A DNA stretch of 64,000 nt, taken from Pohlia nutans (taxonomy: Eukaryota > Streptophyta > Bryopsida > Bryales > Mniaceae). Position 1 is the stretch's first letter. Each line of letters opens with the position of its first letter. Of this stretch, positions 42,201-52,999 are shown piece by piece. The stretch is from NCBI GenBank assembly GCA_022496805.1, contig CM040096.1, positions 11,223,501-11,287,500 on the forward strand, read 5' to 3'. The position numbers and the translations under genes were made by a program. Below the pieces are notes generated by a model. It saw nothing but the letters and a program-made list of their open reading frames with translations. It did no database searches and was not told where the DNA came from.

Positions 42201-43483
42201 TTGACAACAATGGTTGCAACTTTTTGGGCCAGGTACCTAGCTGTTGGGAGTGCAGATGCATTAGTTAGTCTATGGGATGTCTCTGAGATGTTGTGCGTGC
42301 GGACTTTTACCAAGCTTGAGTAAGTTTTGTCTATTTTTCCTTTTGTTTTTTTCTAGTTGTCTTTGGTTAGTGAAACACAACTTAGAATAGGCTTTCTTTG
42401 AAGAATTTTGTACCAATGCCTGAAGACTTGGCTTATTGTGTTTTAAAAAAATCTTACCAGTTCATATTGGTCTTGAAAAGATCTAGAATAATGTAGACGT
42501 GTAAAGAGGAAGATTAAATTTTACAAATCAATATCCGCTGAGTTTGTCACTTTGCTGACATTCTTGTATCTTTATCCTTTTTGTCAAGGTGGCCCGTGCG
42601 CACAATTAGCTTCAACCATGACGGTCAATATATCGCTTCTGCGAGTGAAGATCTTTTCATTGATATCGTAAGTTGTCTACATCTATAGGAATTATCCTGT
42701 CTGTTCAGGCTATTCAGCTGTATTACGATGTTGAGGATTTAGTTTCGATTAGTTCAATTTTTATCTAGGTTTCTCTTTCTCTGTTTCTATATCTGTCACG
42801 CGGGTCTTCATTCCCTTGATTCAGGATGGATTCCCTTATGGTCATGCCTGCTGGTTTACATTCATTCACAAGTGTAACTATGGTGCAGGCCGAGGTAGAT
42901 GTAGGACGGTCAGTGTACCAAATACCGTGCCGGGCAGCCATGAACAGCGTTGAGTGGAATCCAAAGTATAATCTGTTGGCATTTGCTGCTGATGACAAGA
43001 ACAAGTACCAAACTGATGAAGGCATGACATTCTTGCTACGCTTATTTCTCGATATGTTGCCCTTTCTACGATCTTATTTACTTCTTTAACCTTTAAAGGA
43101 CATGGCTTTCCTGATTCCCACACCCAAAATCTCTTTTAAACTCCATTTTAAGCATGATTCTCTTTTTAATTTACTTTGGATCTATTCTAAAGAAGTATAG
43201 ATGCCTTAAATATGTACGTTTTGGCATTTAAAAAAACCCCATTTGGTTCAACGAGTAGAAGTTATGAGCAAGATTCTCCAAAAGAAAAGTAAGCCCGTGG
43301 GGCTTAGTATCTCCTTTAAGGGTTGAAAGTGTTGATTCCTCTTGCAATTTATCAGGTACCTCTCTTAGACTGTTCTTGGGATGGGGTGGATGTTTCTTTA
43401 TAAATTGGATCAATTGAGACCTAACAATTGTGTACTTTCTGATCACAGGAGTTTTTAGAGTTTTTGGGTTTGAGAACCCATAA
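39226..43483 (+). CDS. THO3: THO complex subunit 3 (TEX1), WD40 protein
   Basis: Eleven exons: 39226-39339, 40320-40415, 40752-40881, 41105-41196, 41470-41538, 41737-41794, 42002-42101, 42233-42319, 42589-42667, 42889-43021, 43449-43483; 330 residues with all phases consistent. It begins MSTTAEVVDVSPG and reads REFLGHKKKVHSVAWNCSG, GHTDSVDQLCWDPKHADLL, SGDKTVRLWDAR, NEIAWNTTGELFFLTTGNG and YLAVGSADALVSLWD, ending QTDEGVFRVFGFENP. These are WD40 blades of THO3/TEX1, a nuclear subunit of the THO/TREX complex coupling transcription to mRNA export and small-RNA pathways. Intron 10 appears to use a GC donor (43022-43023) with a normal AG acceptor. Introns 1, 2 and 10 each carry a TTAA-type MITE. 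Confidence 0.95.
39357..39596. mobile_element. TTAA-type MITE, family B, in THO3 intron 1
   Basis: Left flank GTAA (39353-39356), right flank TTAA (39597-39600). Ends CCCCTAAGTG and CGCTTAGGGG are inverted repeats matching the family A terminus, but the interior differs. The element starts 18 bp after the splice donor. Confidence 0.7.
40495..40724 (+). mobile_element. TTAA-type MITE, family A, complete, in THO3 intron 2
   Basis: Flanked by TTAA at 40491-40494 and 40725-40728. Ends CCCCTAAGGGACCAAG and CTTGGTCCTTTAGGGG. It is one of the best preserved copies and ends 27 bp before exon 3. Confidence 0.9.
43090..43322. mobile_element. TTAA-type MITE-like element in THO3 intron 10
   Basis: Left flank TTAA (43086-43089), right flank TTGA (43323-43326). 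Ends CCTTTAAAGGACATGG and CTCCTTTAAGG. The interior is not family A. It lies within the GC-AG intron. Confidence 0.6.
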
Positions 43484-44310
43484 TCTTTACCATCAATGTG
43501 GAGCCGTGGCGGCAACAGTCTCAACTCAAGCCAGGTAGGTGTAGCTATGGCTCACATTTAAGAATTTGACATCTAGATGATTAGAATTCTCAATGCCACA
43601 GGCAACAAGATTTATGTGCTGTTTATGAAGGCTGACCAGTACTACATCATCTGCAGCAATAAATAGTGTTCAAGGTGATGAAGCTGCAGGACTTTCAGTT
43701 GTAAGCTATCGATTTTTACATGCTTAATAGTTCATGTATTTTTCACATTCCGAACTGGTAATATTGTTGTTATTTGAGTCTTATGACTGTTCCACTATTT
43801 GAATCTCATCAAATAGTGGACCCCTCGAATTATTTCCTTGTTACAAACTTACATCAGAAGCCAGATGGTAGTTCCAATCAGTCTGAACTTGTTATTATCA
43901 CTCTCCAATATCACATTCCAGTATCAGTAGAGTATTTACTATTGTGTAGACATGTGATTTGACACTTTCCACATGTCAAGTTCTAAACTCAAGTTGGTTA
44001 CCAAAGGTGTTATATAAAAGAGTTCTGAGTGTAGACAGTCCTTCAATACTGCATAAGAGATCAAGTTGCCCTGAAAATAGAAAATGAAGACACTTACATC
44101 AAGGTAATTACATTGAGGTAATTATCAGTGGTGGGCGTGTATGGCATCTTCTGCATGAAATGAACACAGCTTGAACAACGTTCTACAATATACTGTAACT
44201 CCAAATCAAGATTTGTTTATTTTTAGTTATTTTTATTAAATACATGTCCAACTTTGGTAATTACGTTCTATCTTGAAATACACCAAGGCTCTTTGATGCC
44301 ATGGGCTAAG
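43484..44310. other. THO3 3' UTR and spacer
   Basis: No coding region is recognised. AT-rich sequence with short shadow frames. Confidence 0.4.
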
Positions 44311-44313
44311 GTA

Positions 44314-44437
44314 CACCAACCTATCACCACCATGTTTTCAATTCTGCCCTCATGTTATGGTGGTAGACATTTTTTGGTTTGGAATGTACACCAAAACATG
44401 AGGGTGGAATTGGATACATGGTGGTAATAGGTTAGTA
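44314..44437. mobile_element. 124-bp hairpin MITE with TA flanks
   Basis: Flanked by TA at 44312-44313 and 44438-44439. CACCAACCTATCACCACCAT at the left pairs with a near-complement at the right end; the arms also share a CCCTCATGTT motif. Too short to code. Confidence 0.65.
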
Positions 44438-44607
44438 TACTCTAGTGCCTAAAATGCATGTGATTGTATGGAATTTTGTAACATTGAGATATTACATTCT
44501 AAATTTCTTTTTTCATCATTATCTTGTGTCACATTTTGGTATGTGCATGGAATATTGATTGTTGTGTGGTTGGAGGATTTTCACATGTCATGTTTTGAAC
44601 TAATGTA

Positions 44608-46450
44608 CAGTAGGGTACAACATGCTTACGAATTTTTGACCCCTCCCTGGTGGATATTTGGGTCCGTTGCTATGTCTTCCCTTAATTCTACAGTACTCGT
44701 TATGGCACCAATTGCCCTAAAAATTGGTAGGGACATTCCTACTCTAGTCTTATACTAGAATAAATTTTTTTGGGCCATGCTCGCAGCCCTCAGCATTTAT
44801 GCGACCGCTTGATTTAGGAACTACCTATTTTCCACATTGACAACGCCTCATCACACATGGCAGCAATGCACTTCCCACAATTTTTTCCTGCCGCTGGTCC
44901 AATTTGCGCCGTCCACCACAGTCTGATCATTTCCTTTCGTTCCAGCTACTGAGACCGATTATAACGACTCCGCTCCCATCCGGTTTCACCACTTTTTGCC
45001 TCGAACGCGCAGTTCTCTCGACTCCGTGCTTTTGTCCAATTCGGTTCCTGAATCCCTTTAGCTTGCTGTCATCCTCACATCTGAATTCTTATGCCCATCT
45101 ATCTTATCATCCAATCTGAATTCGCTTATGCACATCTCGTTCATCATTCGTCATTATTCTTCTATCTTGTCTCATTCCATTTATCATTTCCACATATCAT
45201 AATCCTTAAGTATATTCTCAAAATGCGGCAACGCACTTTGACAAACAGAGAAAGATTTTACATTGTAACAATGCGAGAGAAAGGACTGAAATGTAAAGAC
45301 ATTGCAGATGTGCTGCAAATGCCTCGCTCTACTATCTCCACTGTCCTCACAAAATATAGATTAACAGGTTGTATGCAAACTGAATCAGCAGGCCACGCGC
45401 CTCAAAAACTCACAGTTCGTGCATTGCGTGATTTAGCTCGTCTCGTTTGTGATGACCGCCAGCAAACTCTCGCAATGCTTGCTGATCGTTTCCATGTGCA
45501 TAGAAACACCATATGCACCTATATCCGTAAGCTTGGATTTTGCAATAGGATTGCCCGTCAAAAACCCTATTTGATCACAGCTCATAAAGCAAAGAGATTA
45601 GCATTTGCAAAAGAACACCGTCATTGGACTGAGAATGATTGGAAGAATGTGATCTGGACTGATGAGTCCTCCTTTGAACTTGGAAAAACGTCATGACGGA
45701 TTAGAGTGTGGCGAAAGCCACATGAGGCATATGTTTCTAAATGTTTAGCACCTACTTTCAAATTGGGTAGGTCTTCAGTAATGGTTTGGGGGGCTTTTAC
45801 CGGCTTTGACAAAAGCCCATTAGTTCTCATGCCAGAGGGTGAACGAACAGCAAACGATTTCATTCAAAATGTCTATGACGGCACTTTAAGTGCCATCTAT
45901 TTCATGCATGATCATCCTCATCATCTCACACTCATGGAAGATGGTGCGCCAGTCCACCGTAGCAAACTTGCACAACAATGGAGGATAGCTTATGGTATTC
46001 AAAAACTAGAGTGGCCTCCAAACTCGCCGGACCTCAACCCCATTGAGAACTTATGGAAATTGATCAAAGATTTGCTCCGCCACCACAACCGACCAAGAAA
46101 TAAACAAGAAATGATGCAGACTATTGAAGCAGTATGGAATGAAGTCTCCATGGAGCAATTACAAAGTCTCATTGCAAGTATGCCCAGACGAATAGAAGCA
46201 ATCATTTCAGCAAAGGGGGGAAGCACCAAATTGTAGATAGTATGTAGAAAAAGATAATAATTTTATTTTTTTTCCATATGTAAATGTACATATTTATCAT
46301 AGTTATAAAGCTTTCTCTTTTGTGATTCCAACGCAACTTTCGGTTTCCAAATTGGATCATTTTTGCACCTCCTAGAGCTCCTCAAAGTTCCTACATATTG
46401 GGCTGAAATTTCAGGGCCAAAAAAATTCGTAAGCATGTTGTACCCTACTG
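44608..46450 (+). mobile_element. Tc1/mariner transposon, full length
   Basis: Terminal inverted repeats of about 30 bp (CAGTAGGGTACAACATGCTT at the left, its complement at the right) are flanked by TA at 44606-44607 and 46451-46452. The 1843-bp element holds one transposase frame (45223-46236) with a single stop. Length, TA target and gene position fit Tc1/mariner. Confidence 0.92.
45223..46236 (+). pseudogene. Tc1-type transposase (DD34E) with one in-frame stop
   Basis: It starts MRQRTLTNRERFYIV; N-terminal helix-turn-helix regions (DIADVLQMPRSTISTVL and LADRFHVHRNTICTYIRKLG) would bind the inverted repeats. The catalytic triad is in WTDESSF, LMEDGAPVH and PNSPDLNPIENLW; 34 residues separate the second Asp and the Glu, the DD34E spacing of Tc1 elements. 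A TGA at 45694-45696 splits the frame after the first Asp; since RIRVW follows, a CGA-to-TGA change is plausible. No frameshift is present, so inactivation is probably recent. Plant mariner elements usually have DD39D. Confidence 0.92.
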
Positions 46451-46494
46451 TACATTGATTGCCAAGGGCGTGACATAAAAGAGTTTTGAGTGTA

Positions 46495-47381
46495 CAGTCA
46501 CCTATAGAAAGTAAGGTAACCCGATAATCCTCCATTCTCTAAAATATTATCAAACTCACTACAATGATTTGCCAATCACCAAAATTTTCCCATAACATAG
46601 CTTGTGTATGATGCAATTTTGTGCCAAATTTGGTGCAAGGAAGATGACCGGAAGTTGCGATAATGTTAATTTACCAATTTTTTTGTCAAATGTGAAAAAA
46701 AGTGCATATCAATTACGCAAAACCTTCCAAGGATCCAACTTTTTTATAGAAGGTAGATGTCACAATAAGGAACAATATGGTGTTATAAAAAAGAATGGTA
46801 TTCCTAGGTATTTTTAAATTAAATGGTGACTACATGCAATTCAAAATTAAAAAAATAAGGCCAAATTTTAGTTTAATTATATAATAAAGTAATTAGCCTA
46901 CTTTTGTCACTTTTTTTGTGAGACCGTATTGTCACAGTCAGGAACAATATAATGTCATAAAACAATGACAAAAATAGATCAATTACTTTATTATATAATT
47001 AAACTAAAATTTGGCCTTACATTTAAAATTTTGAATTGCATGTAGATACCATTTAATTTAAAAATACCTAGGAATACCATTTTTTTTTATAACACCATAT
47101 TGTTCTTTACTGTGACTTCTACCTTTTACAAAAAAATTGGATCCTTGGAAGCTTTTGTGTAATTGATATGCATTTTTTTGCACATTAGGTATAAAAGTTG
47201 GTAAATTGACATTAATGCAACTTCCATTCATCTTCCTTGTACCAAATTTGGCACCAAAGTGCTTCATAAACAAGCTGTATTGTGGGAAAATTTTGGTGAT
47301 CGGCAAACCATTGTAGTGAGTTTGGGAAGCGTTTTAGTGAATGGTGGATTGTGGGGTTACCTTACTTTCTATAGGTGATTG
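46495..47381. mobile_element. Foldback element with ~400-bp inverted arms
   Basis: Flanked by TA (46493-46494, 47382-47383). The left end CAGTCACCTATAGAAAGTAA is complemented at 47360-47378. The arms stay complementary for about 400 bp to a centre near 46930, for example CAATTACTTTATTATATAAT near 46979 opposite 46860-46895. Short frames in the arms are mirror images. It starts 43 bp after the Tc1 element and has no transposase. Confidence 0.85.
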
Positions 47382-47389
47382 TACATTGT

Positions 47390-48250
47390 TGCACAAAAGA
47401 GTGAAATTGTAGACATAATCACATGGTACTAGCATGTGTAGTTTTAGTGTACCATGTAATTATGATTGAAGAAGTATTTGGGTTTTAGGAGTCATGTTAG
47501 GGCTACAAGTGCAAATGAGTTGGAAGTACGAATTAGGCTTGAGTTTTGATGTTGAGGTGGTGAAAATCAATACATGCTAATTGTGCAAGATTTTAGAGTA
47601 TCACGTTTAGGTAGGTGTCTCAATTGGGTGTAGTTACCTTATATGTTGAAGAGTTGAAAAGTTTTGAGAAATTATCTTTGCAAAGTTGGAGACAAGAAAT
47701 TATGCCAAGGTCACGTACATTCTTTGCCTAAACATAACCTCTTCACCATTTAAGCAACTAAATTTGTAAACTTGAGTTTATGGTACACTAAAAGTTGTTA
47801 TTTTGGAACAAAATTCCAATCTAATTGCCAAAATCATACATAGCTATTCTTTAACAAAACAAATCAAAATTATCACTTTCTTTCTGCAAAGTCTCGTTTA
47901 TTTAAACCCAATTGTAGTTAGTCCTTCAAGAAGGTGGTCTAGCACCCATTTCTCACTTGTCAAATTTCTTCAAGGCACATTTTTATGCAATTTCTTGTGA
48001 CATAATAAAATGTGATCAAGTGAAGTTCATCCATGCTTCAATTAGAATTTACTAACAAAAACATTTAGTGTCTTATAAACAATGCCATGGGAATTTGAGC
48101 AAATAGATTTTCAATGAATGCTAGTTTTAGTTCTAGGCCTATTATGGTGAAAATTACTTTGTATTAAAAGTTTCTAATTTTATAAGTGACATGAATTATA
48201 ATATGAAAGTAGTGTATATTCTCATGTACTCATTGTGCAAGATTTTGGAA
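47390..48250. other. AT-rich spacer, nothing recognised
   Basis: No gene, repeat or RNA was recognised here on either strand. Confidence 0.4.
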
Positions 48251-48261
48251 TGTCGCATTAG

Positions 48262-49365
48262 AAGAAGGGGCGGCGTAGGGATGTGGGTTGAAATATTTTA
48301 GGTGGTCTTGGATTGAAATTGGTTTCAACCCTGGGTCATAGAGGGAGAGTAATTTGAGCCCTTGAGAAAAACTTTCAATTATGGTCCCCCTCCCTTGGTT
48401 GAAAATTTACACTGGTAGTTTGGACGGTGCTTCCTTCCACTGTTCAACTAATAAAACCCAAATCTTGCCAACCCAACCAACTCCTTGTGCAGCCTTTGGT
48501 TGGCTTGAGTTTGGTTAAAAACACTCAACCCAATTCTATGTGCGACTTAGGTGTCACAATTAGGTGTGGTTATTTTAATTATCAACCAATTGTAAATTTT
48601 GTAAGTAAGTTGAAATGAAAGGTGCTTCATTTTTACACTTGTTAAATTTTTGTTCTTTCATTAAATTCAAATAAGTATATAATTCAGTTGCAAAAGAGAA
48701 AACTTCATTTTTACTATTTTTACACAAAGGATTTTTTTTTTTACCCAGTGCAGGCAAATACCTCACTTACAAGATTTACTGTTCTGTACAACCATTGCAC
48801 CAACCAGCCATAAATTCGATAAATTTAAATTTAAAGCCCCATATAGTAGAAACTGCAAATTATTTATTTATTTATAATATGAGGGTATTATTTGTTTCAA
48901 GCAATACACATGTGACAAGTCATTTCTGTGACTAATCTATGCGTGTCACCTTGAAGTTAAGACTTCCTAAACATGTCATAATAGAGAGGGACAACCGTAT
49001 AATCTCTATTCTATAGGGTGCTACATAGAGAGTTAAGTTGAGTTGAGTTTTTCAATTGGGTTGAGTGATTCAATCAAATTCAACCCAGTTGGGGACCGCA
49101 CATGAAGTTAGGTTGGGTTAAAATTGGGTTTACTTGAACGGTAGGTAGAGGCACCATCTAAAATAAAAATGTAAATTTTCAACTGAGGAAAGGGAACCAC
49201 GTACGGTTGAGAATTCTTCTCAAGAGGGGGACCATGGTTAAAGTCATTTTCAAGGGTTGAAATAACTCTCAGCCTATGCGACTCGAGTTGAAATCATTTT
49301 CAACCAAAAGCACCAAAAACTTTCAACCCAACCCCCTATGCGGCTCTCCTCCTATAATAGACTAG
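48262..49365. mobile_element. Degenerate long inverted-repeat element
   Basis: The outer ~170 bp on each side are imperfect inverted repeats: GGGTTGAAA...GGTTTCAACC, GGTCCCCCTC and GTTGAAAATTTACA near the left recur as complements near 49320, 49240 and 49180. A CAACCCA/TGGGTTG motif repeats through the element. It is about 1.1 kb, non-coding, with uncertain ends. Confidence 0.55.
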
Positions 49366-50106
49366 TTTGGCAATTTGGAAGTTTGGCTAGTGCCAAAGTT
49401 CAACACAATACTACTAGTGGCAGAATTGTTCTCGAGCATGTGTGCTTAGACATTCTATAGTATATGCGGACTAGGTTGATCAGTACCAAAGTCTATCATG
49501 ATAGTTCCAATGATAGAACTGTTTTGGTGTGCGTGTGTGCAAGGTCTATATTATACAATAGATAAGGTTGACTTATAGCCTATGCAGGTAGAAATATCTT
49601 GTACCGTGTATAGAAGGCAGGGTCGGCACTTTCATGTCGAATAATTAATAAAAGTTGAAACAATGGAGGTCGGTACTTTCAAAAGTAATTATTAAGAAAT
49701 CGGCTATTAATAGCTAACATTAAAAAAAAATCGCCAGCTAAACGTTTTATTTTATTTTTTGTCTACGATTTTCGTTGTGTGTTATGTTTTTATTCTTTTT
49801 TTTTGGCTTTTTGTCGACTTTATTTTTGTTGATTTTGACAAAATACTTAATAAATTTATTTATTTTCCGGCATTCTTTTGGGGAATTATTTTCTGCTGAC
49901 CTTGCCTTCCACGTACGGTAGTCTTCACAAGGTTGCAAATAAGGCTCCCATGCAAACAATTGTGAATATTTAAAATCATTTATACTTCATTTCTTTGTTG
50001 AAATCTCCGCTTCAAAAAATTCTTACAAAGGTCCAATTTTTTTTAAATCCTACTTTTTAATAATTGAGGTATCTTTGAATTTAATTTTTTGAGATTTTGC
50101 ACTTTC
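49366..50106. other. AT-rich spacer, nothing recognised
   Basis: No coding or structural feature was recognised. A Lys/Asn-rich minus-strand frame at 49747-49959 reflects base composition. Confidence 0.4.
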
Positions 50107-50110
50107 TTAA

Positions 50111-50913
50111 CCCTTTAGTGCCCAGCAAACCACATTATGGTCACTACAGCGTCCGAAATGCAAATAGCAGAGAATCCGTGAAGAATTGGAACTTCAGTTT
50201 TGAAGTTCAGATTTGCGCACATACATTACGCACCTTCCAGAAAAAGAAATTTTCAATTTGGAATTGTACAACTATCAAAATACCTATCAACAGAACGCAA
50301 AAATACTGCAAATACTTGAAAATACAGTAAATACTTACAAATACAACATATGTATTGTGTAGTATTTCTTGTGTTTGGAAGTTTGTTATCTTGTTTTATT
50401 TTTTTGGATTGTGTTCTCTTCTTCATCTTCCATTAGTGTGTGTAATCCGATCTTCACTAATGTACCCACTCCTGTCAATTTTCAACGTATAAAATTTTGT
50501 CCTAAACCGTACATGGACAAGTCACTTTCACTTATAAATCTCACAATAATTATGTGTGAGTCTATTTTTGATATGAAAGATTGCAACGGAGAGGTGTTGA
50601 CATAGGGCATAGCTGAACTTCTTTGCTTTTATTTTTGAAAATTTACCTCAAATTCTATTTAACTTTGAAGTCACACACCCCCCAAAATCTCGTTTTTGAG
50701 CGTGCATTATACAGTTCAAATACATACTATAATCTTCCGATCCCACCATCGGATGATTCTCAAATTTTAATAAAATGTGTGCTCTCGAGTTGAGAATAGA
50801 ATTGTACGGTTACTTTCTAATTTAATCCATTCTATTTTTGGTAGTCTTAACCACAGTGGAAAAACCCACTGAAATCCAGAGCTGTCTGCTACAGTACCCT
50901 AGGCACTAAAGGG
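50111..50913. mobile_element. TTAA-type inverted-repeat element, family D (803 bp)
   Basis: Flanked by TTAA at 50107-50110 and 50914-50917. Ends CCCTTTAGTGCCCAG and CCCTAGGCACTAAAGGG are inverted repeats. CCCTTT at the terminus is typical of piggyBac-type elements. The interior has no transposase frame. A related solo end is at 28169-28186. Confidence 0.75.
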
Positions 50914-51048
50914 TTAACTGTTCTCATACTTGATTCTTTTTTAAATTAAATTGTTATTTCTAATATATAATCTTCTCATAAATTTTAATATTGGCCTTAT
51001 TTAATCCCTAATGTTTAAACATTAGCCTTAAACATTGGCCTTATTTAA

Positions 51049-51615
51049 CCCCTAAACGCCTGAATGACCAATTTTGGTTGATCATCTTTTTCTGCAGTTG
51101 AAATGCGATTTAGCCCATCGAGATGATTTTTTTTGAATTCAAGCTTAACTAATGAAATGTTGCTTACAAAGTCTGGTTTCCACTCCATTTTGAAATTTTG
51201 AAAAATTCCTAAAATTGAATGATTTATAGCAATTACAAGTTCAGGGTGTATTACCGTGGCTCCTCCACAATGTTCCACGGTTTTAGGTTTTTCCACTGTA
51301 TTTTTTAATTTAGAAATATTTTTGAGCACGGTAAACAAACTAATGTTTTTCTTTGTAATTTAAAAATTCGGTAAATGTTTATATTTTTAAAATATATTTT
51401 ATAATTGATATGAATTTTCTTTGCTTTTATCACTTCAAAAAATCATGATAATTTAAATTTTGCATTAAAAAATTTGAAAAAATTATATATTGTAGTTGAC
51501 ATTTGGTCTCATGTAGGAAAAATATGAAATTTACTTTTTGATTCAATAATAGTGGTGAAAGATAGCCTACAGTCTAAAGTTTTCCACCACGGTGATAGGG
51601 TCAGGCATTTAGGAG
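51049..51615. mobile_element. TTAA-type inverted-repeat element, family E (567 bp)
   Basis: Flanked by TTAA at 51045-51048 and 51616-51619. Ends CCCCTAAACGCCTGA and TCAGGCATTTAGGAG are inverted repeats. The short minus-strand frame at 51045-51338 is not recognisable. Confidence 0.75.
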
Positions 51616-51619
51616 TTAA

Positions 51620-52780
51620 ACATTAGGGATTTAAACATTGGCCTTATTTTAAGGCAGAGCTATCTAGTCTATATTATTAAATGAGCAGTGTCACAAAATG
51701 TATCACAAATTCATCCAAATTGATGGCCACATTCTCATCCATATATTAATTTTTTCTAGTTCAATTTTTTTTCCTCGGCTGTTGCAGATCTTCCTGATTC
51801 CAATTGGAATGAAGATTCCACTGTACTACAAAATGTAATATTTGGATATTGTATGAATAAGTTATAAATTTTTGAAGTTGTGCTTTTAGCTAATACAAGA
51901 GCGTGAGTAAGTTGTGGCTCTTCAAACTCTCGTACATTTAGTCAAATGTATAGGTGTGTTTTTCAAACTTCATACACTTGTCCCTCTCTATTATTCCAGC
52001 GACGACCTTAAATCGGAGCTGGTTTAGAAAAAATGGTATTCATGACTATAGGTTCCATTTGTGGATTGTAAGGGTATGTAAGAGAGTCGGCAAGCCATCA
52101 GTCGACAATTTTAGGGTAGATTTTTCTATGATGTAACCTTTCTATGATGTAACCTATATTTTTACATCCTATGATGGTCTTCCCATAAATGTTTCATTCC
52201 GTCTTCGAAGTCCATTATATGAAGTAACCTAGCCTTTCATGTTTTTTCAAGTTAATGGCCTTTTATGTGCGGAGAAAAGCGAAACACTACTATTTATAAA
52301 ATGGTAACATATGCCAAATACTTAGTGTATGTCTCTTCCAATGATGTGTGGATATTGGTCAAAGGATCTCTGAATGAATTTTCATGTTGGCTTTGGAATA
52401 TCCACTCGAGTATGGTTGGGTAAGGGTCAAGTAAATGTAAAACATCAAATCCAACAACCTATATTGTACAAACCTATGGCATTCAGTATCCACCCATTCT
52501 TTTCCTGTACTTACATTAGTATTTTGTTCCGAGGTAAACACATCTAAAATCGACTACCGTACCTCACTTTCTGGTTCGGCAAAAAATAATTCAAAATGTC
52601 AAGAATTCTGCCATGTGTCATTTTCACATTGGTTGTGACCCGAGTGAATCCTAGATGGAAATTATCTTTCGGCACTCCAATTGTTCAACCAGAAAGTAAA
52701 GTATGGGTATATTGGCAAAATCAAGCCATCTTTAAGGTTTGCCAAAAATATATACCATCTGAATATGAGAACTTAGAGTT
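51620..52780. other. Spacer, nothing recognised
   Basis: The phrase TTTCTATGATGTAACCT is repeated directly at about 52123 and 52139. Otherwise no gene or element is seen. Confidence 0.4.
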
Positions 52781-52816
52781 ATTATACATTTCATTAAAAC
52801 TGAACTACCAAACTGG

Positions 52817-52938
52817 AAAAGTGATGGAGAGTGTTGCCCTTCTCAACAAAGATAGGTCCCCAATTTCACGAATAAGAGCACTGTAGAAAAATTGAGGACC
52901 TATCTCTATTGAGAAGGGCAACATTCTCCATCACTTTT
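52817..52938. repeat. Long hairpin, 50-bp arms
   Basis: AAAAGTGATGGAGAGTGTTG (52817) begins an arm of 50 bases; the opposite arm 52889-52938 pairs with it at about 46 positions, leaving a 22-base loop. Weaker pairing continues outward on both sides (to about 52785 and 52965). It could be a miRNA-type precursor or the core of a MITE. Confidence 0.7.
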
Positions 52939-52999
52939 CTAGTCTCGTAGTCTAATTTTAACGAAATGTGGTTCAATTTTAATGAAATATGTGTTAGTT

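Noticed and set aside
45621..46229. Minus-strand frames in the Tc1 element.
   Set aside because: They lie antisense to a clear transposase with catalytic motifs.
46602..47306. Two similar small proteins encoded on opposite strands.
   Set aside because: They are mirror images from the arms of a foldback element, not independent genes.
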